DNA of 64,000 nt from Candidatus Gastranaerophilales bacterium (GTDB lineage Bacteria; Cyanobacteriota; Vampirovibrionia; Gastranaerophilales; Gastranaerophilaceae), in the NCBI GenBank assembly GCA_947589115.1, contig CANPZP010000002.1, forward strand, positions 29,471 through 93,470, in the 5' to 3' direction. A program made the translations under genes and the position numbers. This document shows positions 34,641 to 43,188 of this stretch, one piece after another (within the stretch, counting starts at the first letter, position 1; every line of letters starts with the position of its first letter). The notes beneath the pieces were generated by a model, which made no database searches, had not been told where the DNA came from, and saw only the letters and a program-made list of their open reading frames with translations.

Positions 34641-36256
34641 GTAAGATTTTTTCCGATAAATTGAATTACAGACACTATCAAAGTGATTACGAAAAGTGGT
34701 GCAGTGAAAATAAGAAAAATAAAGTTTCGCAGCCGCTTTCATATGAAGCTGATTTATTGCGGAAAAAAGCTAAAACTCTTACAGAACCCATTTTATTATT
34801 TGACAAATATGAACACGAAAAGGCGGAAGATTCCGAAACCTTTTTTCAAACTTGCAATATTGAGTTAATGTCATTAACAACTTTAATTTGTTCTTTTCCT
34901 CTTCTTGTCCCCAAATTATTACCGTTTTTAAATAAGCATGCGGATAAATCAAAACTGTTAAAAAAGACGAGCGGTTTAATCGATAAATATAATAAAAAAT
35001 CCGTAAAGATTCTTACAAGTCAAGTTCCTTTAAAAAAAGCAATGACTGTTGTATCAGGCGTATTAGGTGCTTTTGTATTTGTTTCGGGACTGAAAAAATC
35101 CATGCAATCTCAATTGGGTTTAATAAGAAAAGCAAGTTTTGATGCTTCTCAAAATCTTATCAATGATGATAACCTCTATGCCGTTTATAATGAAGAACAG
35201 GAAAGAGAGATTGATTCCATTATAAACTGTGATGATAAAACTACTTCCCGGTTAATGAATAAACTGAAAGATAAAGTGGATATAAACTCTGCTTTTAAAT
35301 CAGTCAAGGAATATAATTATAATAAAGCCGGATATGAAAAAGAAAAAGAAGAGTATTTTAAGACTGCGAATGGGTTTCAATCAGAACAGGATAAAAAATT
35401 ACTGAAAAATTACCTGAAAGTTGTTGAACATGATGTATTGGAACCGTTGAGAAAAGTGGAAACAATTTCAAATATATCATATTCCGCAATGTTTACCGGC
35501 GGATTTTTGGAGTATTTAATTTCCGATAAACTGGTTGATGTCCTTCATGTTCATAACAAACCTTTAAGGGGAATAATGAAATTTGGAGTTCCGCTTTTAA
35601 CTTATTTTATTTTGAATAAAAATATATCGGATATAGAAAATAAAGCCATTTTAGCCACAAAATATAAACATTTAAAAGAATTTGCCGAAAATCCGGAATC
35701 CTCCGGTTCTGATAATGTAAATGAAGAAAAAAATCTGTTTAAGTTTATTAAAGGAGTTTATAAAGATATAAAGGACTATGAAAAGTTCACAAAAGAAGAA
35801 ATGCCTAAAATAGAGCAGAGAGCGGAGGCAAAAAAACAAATAAAATTATCTTCGGAACAAAAATCCGATGCAAAAAAATTAAAACATGATACGGCATTAG
35901 TACTTAATAACCAAAGAGAAAAAGTATATGATGAAACGGTCGGAATAAAAACAATATCGGAAACACTATTAGGCCCGTTAGATATAGTAGCAACTGCTAT
36001 CGGTGCAAAAATAGGAAATATATTATCAAAGAAATGTCCTAACAGAAAATTCTCGGGTTTGTTAACCGGAATAGGTGCGGTAATAGCATTTATTCCTGCA
36101 GCAATTATTGAAGCTAAGTTAACAAAACAACAAAAAACGGCGGAAAAAATTGCTGCTATGCTTGCCGTTAAAGATATAGAAAATTCTGAAAAACTTTCAA
36201 AAGAAAAAATAAATAAGGAAAAAACTTCTTCGTTATTTGAAGAATTTAATCATTAA
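34637..36256 (+). CDS. hypothetical membrane protein
   Basis: 539 residues. Not a recognised family. Hydrophobic segments are near residues 75-95 (LMSLTTLICSFPLLVPKLLP), 136-155 (AMTVVSGVLGAFVFVSGL), 283-300, 315-330 (FGVPLLTYFILNK) and 455-500 (LGPLDIVATAIGAKIG, then GIGAVIAFIPAAIIEAKL). Between them are Lys/Glu-rich helical stretches that may form coiled coils. No signal peptide. Start ATG 34637 lies 14 bases after the nearest Shine-Dalgarno and overlaps a four-codon leader ORF. Upstream of it, 34414-34636 holds nothing else that I can support. Confidence 0.72.
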   Translation: MSKIFSDKLNYRHYQSDYEKWCSENKKNKVSQPLSYEADLLRKKAKTLTEPILLFDKYEHEKAEDSETFFQTCNIELMSLTTLICSFPLLVPKLLPFLNKHADKSKLLKKTSGLIDKYNKKSVKILTSQVPLKKAMTVVSGVLGAFVFVSGLKKSMQSQLGLIRKASFDASQNLINDDNLYAVYNEEQEREIDSIINCDDKTTSRLMNKLKDKVDINSAFKSVKEYNYNKAGYEKEKEEYFKTANGFQSEQDKKLLKNYLKVVEHDVLEPLRKVETISNISYSAMFTGGFLEYLISDKLVDVLHVHNKPLRGIMKFGVPLLTYFILNKNISDIENKAILATKYKHLKEFAENPESSGSDNVNEEKNLFKFIKGVYKDIKDYEKFTKEEMPKIEQRAEAKKQIKLSSEQKSDAKKLKHDTALVLNNQREKVYDETVGIKTISETLLGPLDIVATAIGAKIGNILSKKCPNRKFSGLLTGIGAVIAFIPAAIIEAKLTKQQKTAEKIAAMLAVKDIENSEKLSKEKINKEKTSSLFEEFNH

Positions 36257-36331
36257 TATGTCCTTAAAATTTTGACCTTATGAACGATACAATGCTGATT
36301 TAATTCCCCTTACAAATTAGCTTTATTTAGT

Positions 36332-36387
36332 GACAATAAATTGTCTTTATACTAATATAAATTTATCCGGATAAAATAATCGGATAA
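36332..36387 (+). promoter_or_regulatory. palindromes in the pheT upstream region
   Basis: GACAATAAATTGTC (36332-36345) is a palindrome just before a TATACT box (36348-36353). TTATCCGGATAA (36363-36374) is a perfect 12-bp palindrome, and CGGATAA recurs at 36381-36387, so TTATCCG and CGGATAA can also pair in the leader RNA. No T-box motif is seen. Confidence 0.35.
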
Positions 36388-36409
36388 TATTGAAAAGAGG
36401 ATAAGAAGA

Positions 36410-38863
36410 ATGAAAGTATCACTTGAATGGTTAAATGAATTTGTAGATATATCGGATTTGACGGTCGAACAAATTGTACATGAATTGACTATGTCAGGCT
36501 TGGAAGTAGAAGAAATTGAAACAACGGGTGCAAAATTTACAAATATTATAACGGCGCAAATAAAACAAATAAGACAACATCCGAATGCTGATAAATTGCA
36601 TTTGGTGGATGTTGATTTGGGTACGGAAATAAAAACGGTTGTATGCGGAGCTCAAAATATAGAAGAAGGACAAATAATTCCTTATGCCTCCGTAGGGTCA
36701 AAAGTATTTTCAAGAAAAACAAAAGAACAATTTGAGTTAACTCCTGCAGTGATAAGAGGGATTGAATCACAGGGCATGCTCTGTTCGCAAGACGAACTCG
36801 GACTTGAAGGATTGCAGGAAGAGGACGGAATTTTAATATTAAACAGATTATATGATGATATTAAATTGGGAATGAATCTGGAAAAATTGTTGAATATAAA
36901 AGAAGATACAATAATTGATGTAGCGCCGACTCCTAACCGAGGGGATGAAATGTCTGTAATAGGTGTTGCAAGAGAAATAGCATCATTATTTAATAAAAAA
37001 TTAAATTTCTCAAAAATGGAATCGGTTAATGATTTAAAAACAAATGATTTTAAAGTTGAAATTATAGATGAAGAAGCTTGCAAATATTATAGTGCGGGTA
37101 TATTAAAGAATGTTGTTATCAAACCTTCGCCTGCGTGGATGAAAAGACGTTTGGAGGTTTCGGGAATCCGTTCCATAAATAATGTTGTAGATATAACAAA
37201 TTACGTATTATTAGAATACGGACAGCCCTTACATGCATTTGATATGGATAAATTAAACGGATATATATGTGTCAGAAGAGCATATGAAGGTGAAACAATA
37301 GTAACACTTGACGGTGTGGAAAGAAAATTAAATTCAGACACAATATTATGTGCAACAAAAGAAAAAGGTGTTTGTGTTGCGGGTGTATTTGGTGCCTCAA
37401 ATTCGGAAATAGATGAAAATACAAAGAATATAGTATTAGAGTCGGCATATTTTACTCCTCATACAAACAGAAAAAATTCCCGCAGCATTGGTTATCACAG
37501 TGAAGCATGTGCAAGATTTGAAAGAGGTGTTGATATAGAAAATACAAAGCCTGCTTTAATTCGTGCCATGCAGTTATTAATTGAATATGCGGATGCGAAA
37601 GCGGAAGGAATTGTTGAAACAGGTATAAATAAACCGGACGAAATAAATATAACCTTAAGATTTAATCAAATTAAAAGATACTTAGGAACTGAAATTCCAT
37701 CAGAAAAATGTACAGAAATATTGGAAAATCTGGGATTTGAATTACTGGGTAAAAATGAATCGGCTGCTAAATTTAAGACTCCGAGTTTCAGAATAAATGA
37801 TGTTAAACAAGAGATAGATTTAATTGAAGAAATTGCGAGAATATACGGTTATAATAAAATTGAACCGACATTGCCTTCTAAAACACAATCCCCCGTTATT
37901 TCAAATGAAATGAAATTACTAAAAAAAGTTAATAATCTTATGCTTGGCTACGGGTTTAATGAGGCTGTAACATCCTCTTTAATAGGTGAACCTTTATTAA
38001 ATCAATTCGGATTAACATATGATAAAAATACGGCGGTTTTTGTTCAAAATCCTCAATCGGATGAACATACAATGTTAAGGCAAACAACCGTAGGCAATAT
38101 TCTAAATACTTTAAAATATAATATTGATAACGGGCAAAAAAATGTATGGCTGTATGAAATAGGTAAAACATATTTTATAAAATCGCCTGCCGAAAAAATT
38201 AACAGCGGAGTAGAAGAAAATCAAATCTTATCAGGTGTTATAACGGGTGAAACAAACCAAAACTTATGGAAAAAAATTCCAAAATCCGACTTCTATACAT
38301 TAAAAGGAGTTATGGATTCTCTGTTTTCACTTTTAAATATTTCATCAAGAATAAAACTATCACCTGCACAGGATTGTGAATATTTACATCCCACAAGAAG
38401 CGCAAAGGTAGTCATGCTTGGTAAAACACCTGAAACCGTAGGATATTTCGGCGAATTATATCCCATAATAAAAGATAAATTAAAAATTAATCAAGATGTT
38501 TTGGTCTTTGAAATAAATTTAGGGAAACTTATTGCGGCTGCTAATTGCCAAACGGTTAAATATAAACCTGTTGCGCAATTCCCTGAAGTACAAAGGGATA
38601 TATCTTTTGCAATAGATAAAAATATTTCAAATGAACAAATTATGTTGACAATTAAGAAAAGCGCAGATTCAAAGTTGTTTAAAGGTGCTAATTTATTTGA
38701 TATCTATGAAGGCGAACATATTCAAGACGGATATAAAAGTTTAGCATACCGAATTACTATTCAAAATGAAGAAGCAACATTAACCGATGAAATTATAGAA
38801 AAAGAAATATCGTCAATAAAATCAGGGCTTACAAAGAAGTTTAATAACATAAATTTCAGATAG
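36410..38863 (+). CDS. pheT: phenylalanyl-tRNA synthetase, beta subunit
   Basis: 817 residues, full bacterial length. Domains in order: N-terminal tRNA-binding EMAP-like fold (about 40-150, HPNADKLHLVDVDLG), B3/B4 editing domain (about 210-380, GIRSINNVVDITNYVLLEYG), B5, catalytic-like core (about 470-690) and the C-terminal FDX-ACB anticodon-binding domain (from PVAQFPEVQRDISF). With PheS it charges tRNA-Phe. The alpha subunit pheS is not adjacent in this window. AGAGGATAAGAAGA precedes the ATG. Confidence 0.97.
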   Translation: MKVSLEWLNEFVDISDLTVEQIVHELTMSGLEVEEIETTGAKFTNIITAQIKQIRQHPNADKLHLVDVDLGTEIKTVVCGAQNIEEGQIIPYASVGSKVFSRKTKEQFELTPAVIRGIESQGMLCSQDELGLEGLQEEDGILILNRLYDDIKLGMNLEKLLNIKEDTIIDVAPTPNRGDEMSVIGVAREIASLFNKKLNFSKMESVNDLKTNDFKVEIIDEEACKYYSAGILKNVVIKPSPAWMKRRLEVSGIRSINNVVDITNYVLLEYGQPLHAFDMDKLNGYICVRRAYEGETIVTLDGVERKLNSDTILCATKEKGVCVAGVFGASNSEIDENTKNIVLESAYFTPHTNRKNSRSIGYHSEACARFERGVDIENTKPALIRAMQLLIEYADAKAEGIVETGINKPDEINITLRFNQIKRYLGTEIPSEKCTEILENLGFELLGKNESAAKFKTPSFRINDVKQEIDLIEEIARIYGYNKIEPTLPSKTQSPVISNEMKLLKKVNNLMLGYGFNEAVTSSLIGEPLLNQFGLTYDKNTAVFVQNPQSDEHTMLRQTTVGNILNTLKYNIDNGQKNVWLYEIGKTYFIKSPAEKINSGVEENQILSGVITGETNQNLWKKIPKSDFYTLKGVMDSLFSLLNISSRIKLSPAQDCEYLHPTRSAKVVMLGKTPETVGYFGELYPIIKDKLKINQDVLVFEINLGKLIAAANCQTVKYKPVAQFPEVQRDISFAIDKNISNEQIMLTIKKSADSKLFKGANLFDIYEGEHIQDGYKSLAYRITIQNEEATLTDEIIEKEISSIKSGLTKKFNNINFR

Positions 38864-38942
38864 TATTCAACAAATAAATATAATAAACAAAATTAGATAT
38901 TATTAATTTTTGTATCATAACGTAATAATTGAATAAATTTTC

Positions 38943-38970
38943 TTGAAATCCAAAACTAAACAAGTATAAT
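38943..38970 (+). promoter_or_regulatory. promoter of the small Cys-rich gene
   Basis: TTGAAA (38943-38948), 16-base spacer, TATAAT (38965-38970). The start codon is 80 bases further, leaving a leader of about 70 nt. Confidence 0.65.
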
Positions 38971-38980
38971 TATAATATCA

Positions 38981-39050
38981 GTAAGGAAATGTTCATGAAG
39001 TAAAAAACATTTCAAGCTTGATTGGGGAAAGTTTCAAGGAGGAAAATCCA
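38981..39050 (+). promoter_or_regulatory. structured leader with mini-ORF before the small Cys-rich gene
   Basis: GAAATGTT (38986-38993) pairs with AACATTTC (39006-39013). TCAAGCTTGA (39012-39021) is a palindrome, and a second TCAAG lies just before the AGGAGG of the gene, so CTTGA can pair with either copy. AAGGA is seven bases before ATG AAG TAA (38996-39004), a two-codon ORF in the hairpin loop. These could form a switch that exposes or hides the Shine-Dalgarno. Inferred from sequence. Confidence 0.4.
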
Positions 39051-39269
39051 GTGCTTAGAAGCAGAGATATGGGTAGATCAATAGCAGTCAGAAGGTGGAC
39101 AAATACAGCTTTAGAGTGTTATAAAAGAGGCTGTGTATGCGAAGGCTGTTTTTATACTGACTTTTTTAACGGTACATCTCAAAGATGTCAAATGAAAGCC
39201 TCAGTGTTAGAGTTAGTGAGAGTCTTGGGAAAACCAAATGTAGAAATACAACAAGTTTTGGTAGATTAG
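39051..39269 (+). CDS. small Cys-rich protein, putative metal binding
   Basis: 72 residues. Function not known to me. RRWTNTALECYKRGCVCEGC contains C23, C28, C30 and C33, and SQRCQMKASVLEL adds C46: a likely zinc or iron-sulfur site followed by a helix. Similar short proteins with the W-T...CYxxGCxCxxC pattern occur in Clostridia, as far as I remember, without an assigned function. Start GTG 39051 follows CAAGGAGGAAAATCCA. The in-frame TTG at 39018 lies before the Shine-Dalgarno and is rejected. Single gene with its own promoter, a structured leader and a terminator. Confidence 0.8.
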   Translation: MLRSRDMGRSIAVRRWTNTALECYKRGCVCEGCFYTDFFNGTSQRCQMKASVLELVRVLGKPNVEIQQVLVD

Positions 39270-39288
39270 GTAAACGATAAAATTTAAT

Positions 39289-39314
39289 AACTCCCCTGTC
39301 GGGGAGTTTTTTTT
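39289..39314 (+). terminator. terminator of the small Cys-rich gene
   Basis: 8-bp stem AACTCCCC/GGGGAGTT, TGTC loop, then eight T. Confidence 0.93.
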
Positions 39315-39356
39315 ATATCAAAAATTACTTAGATTTTGGGAAGAGTGAAGTAAAGA

Positions 39357-40688
39357 TTATATTATTTCTTTGTATTCTTCCGTATTATTTAATAAATCAT
39401 AATCGATTTCATTTTCATTATCCGCAATGATAGCTGCAACGGTAGCATCACTTGCAACGTTAACCGTGGTTCTTATCATATCAACAACTCTATCTATTGC
39501 GAATAAGAATGAGAAGCCTTCAACAAGCTGCTGCGGAGTTAATCCTAATCCGTTTAATACGAGAGCTATTGTTATTAATCCGGCTCCGGGGATTCCTGCG
39601 CAAGTGCTTGAAGATATTAATGCAAGCACCATTATTTGTATAATTTGAATAGGTTCAAGTGTAATTCCGTATGCCTGAGTCAGGAAAATTACGGCGACTG
39701 TTTGGAATAATGCAGTACCGTCCATATTTAATGTTGCACCTAACGGAAGTACGAAGCTGCATACTTTATGAGAAATTCCTCTTTTTTCGCAGCAAGCTAT
39801 TGTTAAAGGAAGGGTTGCGCTGCTGCTTGCAGTACCGAAAGCAACCAGTAAGGCTTCTATTATGGCGGTATAAAATGTTCCTACGGGAACTTTACTGAAT
39901 AATTTTAACATTAACGGGTAAACAATAAAGAATTGAATACAAAAACCGATGAATACAACAGCAAAGAACTTTGATATCGTAGAAAAAATGCTGAGTCCGA
40001 AAGATGAAACAGATACTGTTGTTAATGCAAATATACCGGGAGCAGCGAATATCATTATCCAATCCGTGATTTTCATTGTAGCGGCAAAAACTGATTCAAA
40101 AAATGAAACAATTGGTCTGTTTATTTCTCCCACCTTTGATAATGCCATTGAAAATATTAAGGCAAAGAATATAATAGGAATCATTTCTCCTTTAGCCAAT
40201 GATTCCAATGGATTTTGAGGAATCATGTTTAAGAATAAAGCGCCTATTTGACCTTTTTGTTCCGCAATAACATTGTTTACTTGATTTTGTATTTCTATAG
40301 CCGCAGACTGGCTTATAAATTCCTGTACTCCGATTCCGGGTTTAATTGCGAGTACAAGACAAGCACCTATGACAACCGCTAAAACAGTAATTATTCCGTA
40401 ATACAGTATCATTTTTTTACCGAATTTACCGATTTGTTTACTGTCGCCTATACTTGAAATACCCACAACGATAGCACTGCACACAAGCGGAATTACTACC
40501 ATTTGTATAATTCTTATAAAAGCTTGTCCTACTATATTTAGAATTTTCAAAAACGGAACCCATGTTCCCGGATTTTCATGAAAATAATTACCTAAAAATA
40601 CACCCAGAATAATAGCTAAAAATATATGCCAATTCCTTTTTATTCCAAGTCCTATTGCTATAAATAATGTTTGAATATGTAATTTCAT
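39357..40688 (-). CDS. dicarboxylate/amino acid:cation symporter (DAACS family)
   Basis: 443 residues, eight or more membrane spans with two re-entrant loops. AFGTASSSATLPLTI is the Ser-rich hairpin HP1 and LNMDGTALFQTVAVIFL the NMDGT motif of TM7. GIPGAGLITIALVL is HP2, and IDRVVDMIRTTVNVASD is the TM8 motif with the substrate-binding Arg/Asn positions. It imports glutamate, aspartate or C4-dicarboxylates with Na+ or H+. GAGGAAATATAT precedes the ATG. Its promoter faces that of murC across a shared inverted repeat. Confidence 0.93.
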   Translation of the reverse strand: MKLHIQTLFIAIGLGIKRNWHIFLAIILGVFLGNYFHENPGTWVPFLKILNIVGQAFIRIIQMVVIPLVCSAIVVGISSIGDSKQIGKFGKKMILYYGIITVLAVVIGACLVLAIKPGIGVQEFISQSAAIEIQNQVNNVIAEQKGQIGALFLNMIPQNPLESLAKGEMIPIIFFALIFSMALSKVGEINRPIVSFFESVFAATMKITDWIMIFAAPGIFALTTVSVSSFGLSIFSTISKFFAVVFIGFCIQFFIVYPLMLKLFSKVPVGTFYTAIIEALLVAFGTASSSATLPLTIACCEKRGISHKVCSFVLPLGATLNMDGTALFQTVAVIFLTQAYGITLEPIQIIQIMVLALISSSTCAGIPGAGLITIALVLNGLGLTPQQLVEGFSFLFAIDRVVDMIRTTVNVASDATVAAIIADNENEIDYDLLNNTEEYKEII

Positions 40689-40761
40689 ATATATTTCCTC
40701 TTTTTGATTATTAACTAACCTGTTTGTTTATATAGTTTCCTATTTTACTTAAAGCGTATTA

Positions 40762-40790
40762 ATTGTACTATTTTTTGATAAAATTTTCAA
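40762..40790 (-). promoter_or_regulatory. promoter of the DAACS symporter gene
   Basis: Read on the minus strand: TTGAAA, 17-base spacer, TACAAT. The start codon is about 74 bases downstream of the -10 box. Confidence 0.6.
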
Positions 40791-40813
40791 TAATGTAAAA
40801 AGTTGAAAATTTT
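40780..40813. promoter_or_regulatory. inverted repeat covering two divergent -35 regions
   Basis: AAAATTTTCAA (40780-40790) and TTGAAAATTTT (40803-40813), 12 bases apart, are exact inverted copies. Each contains the -35 box of one of the divergent promoters, so symmetry may reflect either paired promoters or a common operator. Confidence 0.4.
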
Positions 40814-40839
40814 GATGTAAATATTATATTTATTATAAA
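40803..40839 (+). promoter_or_regulatory. promoter of the murC cluster
   Basis: TTGAAA (40803-40808), 16-base spacer, TATATT (40825-40830). An alternative -10, TATAAA, is at 40834-40839. murC starts at 40876. Confidence 0.5.
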
Positions 40840-40875
40840 ATGTAAAAAGGGAGATGTGAGTTAAGAGATAGAATC

Positions 40876-42270
40876 ATGGATATAAAGAATAAGAAGTTTC
40901 ATTTTATAGCAATAGGCGGCGTAGGGATGAGCGGTTTAGCGAAATACCTTTATCAAAAAGGTGCTTATGTCACCGGCTCCGATGTTGAGGAAGGGAAATA
41001 TACACATCTGCTGCAGGATATGGGTATTAAAGTTAATATAGGTCATGATAAAAATTTAATAACAGGGGATATGATAGTTGTTGCAAGCACAGCAATAAAG
41101 AGTGATAATCCTGAAATAATGAGAGCAAAAGAGTTAGGACTTAAAATATGGCATCGTTCGGATATTTTAAAACTTATTTCGGATGAATTTTCTCAAAATA
41201 AAGAAGGATATTTTATAGGGTTTTCCGGTACTCACGGAAAAACAACTACAAGCGGGCTTGCTTCATATGTTATGTTAAAAGGCGACCTAAAGCCTTCTTT
41301 TGTTTCGGGAGGAATTGTTCCCGAATATAATACTAATGCCGAATTTGGCGGAGATAAATATTTTATTGCCGAGTTAGACGAATCAGACGGTACAATATCT
41401 AAGTATTCAACGGATATTGCAGTTATAAACAATATGGACGAGGACCATTTAGACCATTATAAAAACGGATTTATTGATATTGCGCATACTTTTAATGAGT
41501 TTTTGAGTTTAAATCCCGGTCAAAAAGTAATTATTAATAAAGATAATTCGGGGAACAGGGAATTTATGAAATTGTATCCCGATTATAATTTTATAACTTT
41601 CGGTCTTAATGATGCGGATTACGAGGCAAAAAACATAGAATATCACGGACTTGAATCAGTATTTGATATTTATTACAAAGGTGAAAAGACGGATACAATA
41701 AAATTATCCGTACCCGGAGAGCATAACGTATATAATGCTCTTGCCGTTTATTCCGCATTAAAAGAGGCGGATATCAATATGAGTAGTTTAAAAGAGTATT
41801 TTTATACGTTTTCGGGGATGGGAAGAAGATTTCAAAAAGTTTGTGAATTTGACGGGATAAAGATTTATGACGATTATGCCCATCATCCGGGAGAAATAAA
41901 AACCACATTGAAAAGTGTAAAAAATGCTCTTAAAAATTCAAACAGAATAGTGGAAATATTTCAGCCTCACAGGTATTCAAGGCTAAAAGGATTGTGGAAT
42001 CAATTTAAACAAGCATTCTCAGATTCTGATATGCTTATAATAACTGATGTGTACCCTGCCGGAGAGAATCCTATTGAAGGGATTAATTCGGGTATTTTTT
42101 CAAAGGATGTCAATCATAAAAATAATATATACATACAAGGTAATATGGAAGAATGTGCAAAGAAAATATATCCCTTGTTAAAAAATAATGATATAGTATT
42201 AACAATGGGAGCGGGAAGTATTACAAAACTTGGCAAATTGATTGAACAAGAGTACAAAAGGCATATTTAA
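40876..42270 (+). CDS. murC: UDP-N-acetylmuramate--L-alanine ligase
   Basis: 464 residues, normal length. Domains: Rossmann UDP-binding start (FIAIGGVGMSGLAKYL), ATP loop GFSGTHGKTTTSGLASY, central AELDESDGTI and NNMDEDHLDHY, and the C-terminal domain with DDYAHHPGEIKTTL and FQPHRYSRLKGL. It adds L-alanine to UDP-MurNAc, the first peptide step of peptidoglycan synthesis in the cytoplasm. First gene of murC-murB-ddl-ftsQ. The nearest Shine-Dalgarno is TAAGAGA, eight or more bases before the ATG. Confidence 0.97.
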   Translation: MDIKNKKFHFIAIGGVGMSGLAKYLYQKGAYVTGSDVEEGKYTHLLQDMGIKVNIGHDKNLITGDMIVVASTAIKSDNPEIMRAKELGLKIWHRSDILKLISDEFSQNKEGYFIGFSGTHGKTTTSGLASYVMLKGDLKPSFVSGGIVPEYNTNAEFGGDKYFIAELDESDGTISKYSTDIAVINNMDEDHLDHYKNGFIDIAHTFNEFLSLNPGQKVIINKDNSGNREFMKLYPDYNFITFGLNDADYEAKNIEYHGLESVFDIYYKGEKTDTIKLSVPGEHNVYNALAVYSALKEADINMSSLKEYFYTFSGMGRRFQKVCEFDGIKIYDDYAHHPGEIKTTLKSVKNALKNSNRIVEIFQPHRYSRLKGLWNQFKQAFSDSDMLIITDVYPAGENPIEGINSGIFSKDVNHKNNIYIQGNMEECAKKIYPLLKNNDIVLTMGAGSITKLGKLIEQEYKRHI

Positions 42271-43188
42271 GTGACTGAAATTATAAATAATTATGAGATG
42301 AAGAAGGAGTCAACTTTTAAAATCGGAGGCAGGGTTATAAAAGCAGCCTTCCCATCTTGTATTGAAGATTTGGTGGAATTGTTAAAAACAAAAGAATATG
42401 ACTGTGTTTTGGGTAATTGCTCAAATGTACTTTTTACCTCTTCTGATATAAATAAAAGTTTAATAATAACAAAAAATATAAATGGTTATAAAACGGAAGG
42501 TAACAAAATAACCGTAAGTGCGGGGACTTTGGGTTCAGTTATAGCAAGAGAGTGTCTTAAAAATTCCTTAAGCGGATTTGAATTTTTGATAGGGTTTCCA
42601 GGAACATTCGGAGGAATGATTTATATGAATGCTTCCGCTCATAATCAGGCTGTATCCGATTATTTTGTAAGTGCGAAAATCTTTGATACTAACGATAACA
42701 AAATAAAAATACTTAGTAAAAAAGAAATGGATTTTAAATACAGGTATTCATCCTTATCAAAAACCGGAGCAATATTGTTAGAAGCCGAATTTGAACTGCC
42801 AAAAGGCGATGCGGAAAAAATAGAAGAAACAATGAATCGTAATATTGAATTTAGAAAAACAAGGCAGCCGTCATTAAAATGGGGTAATATCGGAAGTATA
42901 TTTAAGAATCCGGAAAATGATTCTGCGGGAAGATTATTGGATTTATGCGAAATGAAGGGGCAAAAAGAAGGCGGTGCAATGGTTTTTGAGAACCATGCTA
43001 ATTTTATTATTAACTATGACAATGCAACATCTATGGATGTTATTATGTTAATGTATAAAATGTATTCAAAAGTGAGAGAAAAATATACAATAGAGATAAA
43101 ACCGGAAATAAAATATATAGGCAATACAGGAACGGAAGAGTATAAAATATGGGCAATAATGAATTCAGAAAATATGCAGACGATGTAA
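42271..43188 (+). CDS. murB: UDP-N-acetylenolpyruvoylglucosamine reductase
   Basis: 305 residues. FAD-binding segments STFKIGGRVIKAAFPS, VLGNCSNVLFTS and FLIGFPGTFGGMIYMNA. The C-terminal domain has GNIGSIFKNPENDSAG with the catalytic Ser and ends IEIKPEIKYIG with the catalytic Glu. It reduces UDP-GlcNAc-enolpyruvate to UDP-MurNAc. Start is GTG immediately after the murC stop. The end overlaps ddl by 40 bp. Confidence 0.95.
   Translation: MTEIINNYEMKKESTFKIGGRVIKAAFPSCIEDLVELLKTKEYDCVLGNCSNVLFTSSDINKSLIITKNINGYKTEGNKITVSAGTLGSVIARECLKNSLSGFEFLIGFPGTFGGMIYMNASAHNQAVSDYFVSAKIFDTNDNKIKILSKKEMDFKYRYSSLSKTGAILLEAEFELPKGDAEKIEETMNRNIEFRKTRQPSLKWGNIGSIFKNPENDSAGRLLDLCEMKGQKEGGAMVFENHANFIINYDNATSMDVIMLMYKMYSKVREKYTIEIKPEIKYIGNTGTEEYKIWAIMNSENMQTM

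Noticed and set aside
36257..36409. T-box riboswitch before pheT
   Set aside because: No T-box sequence, no specifier-loop stem and no terminator hairpin in the leader.
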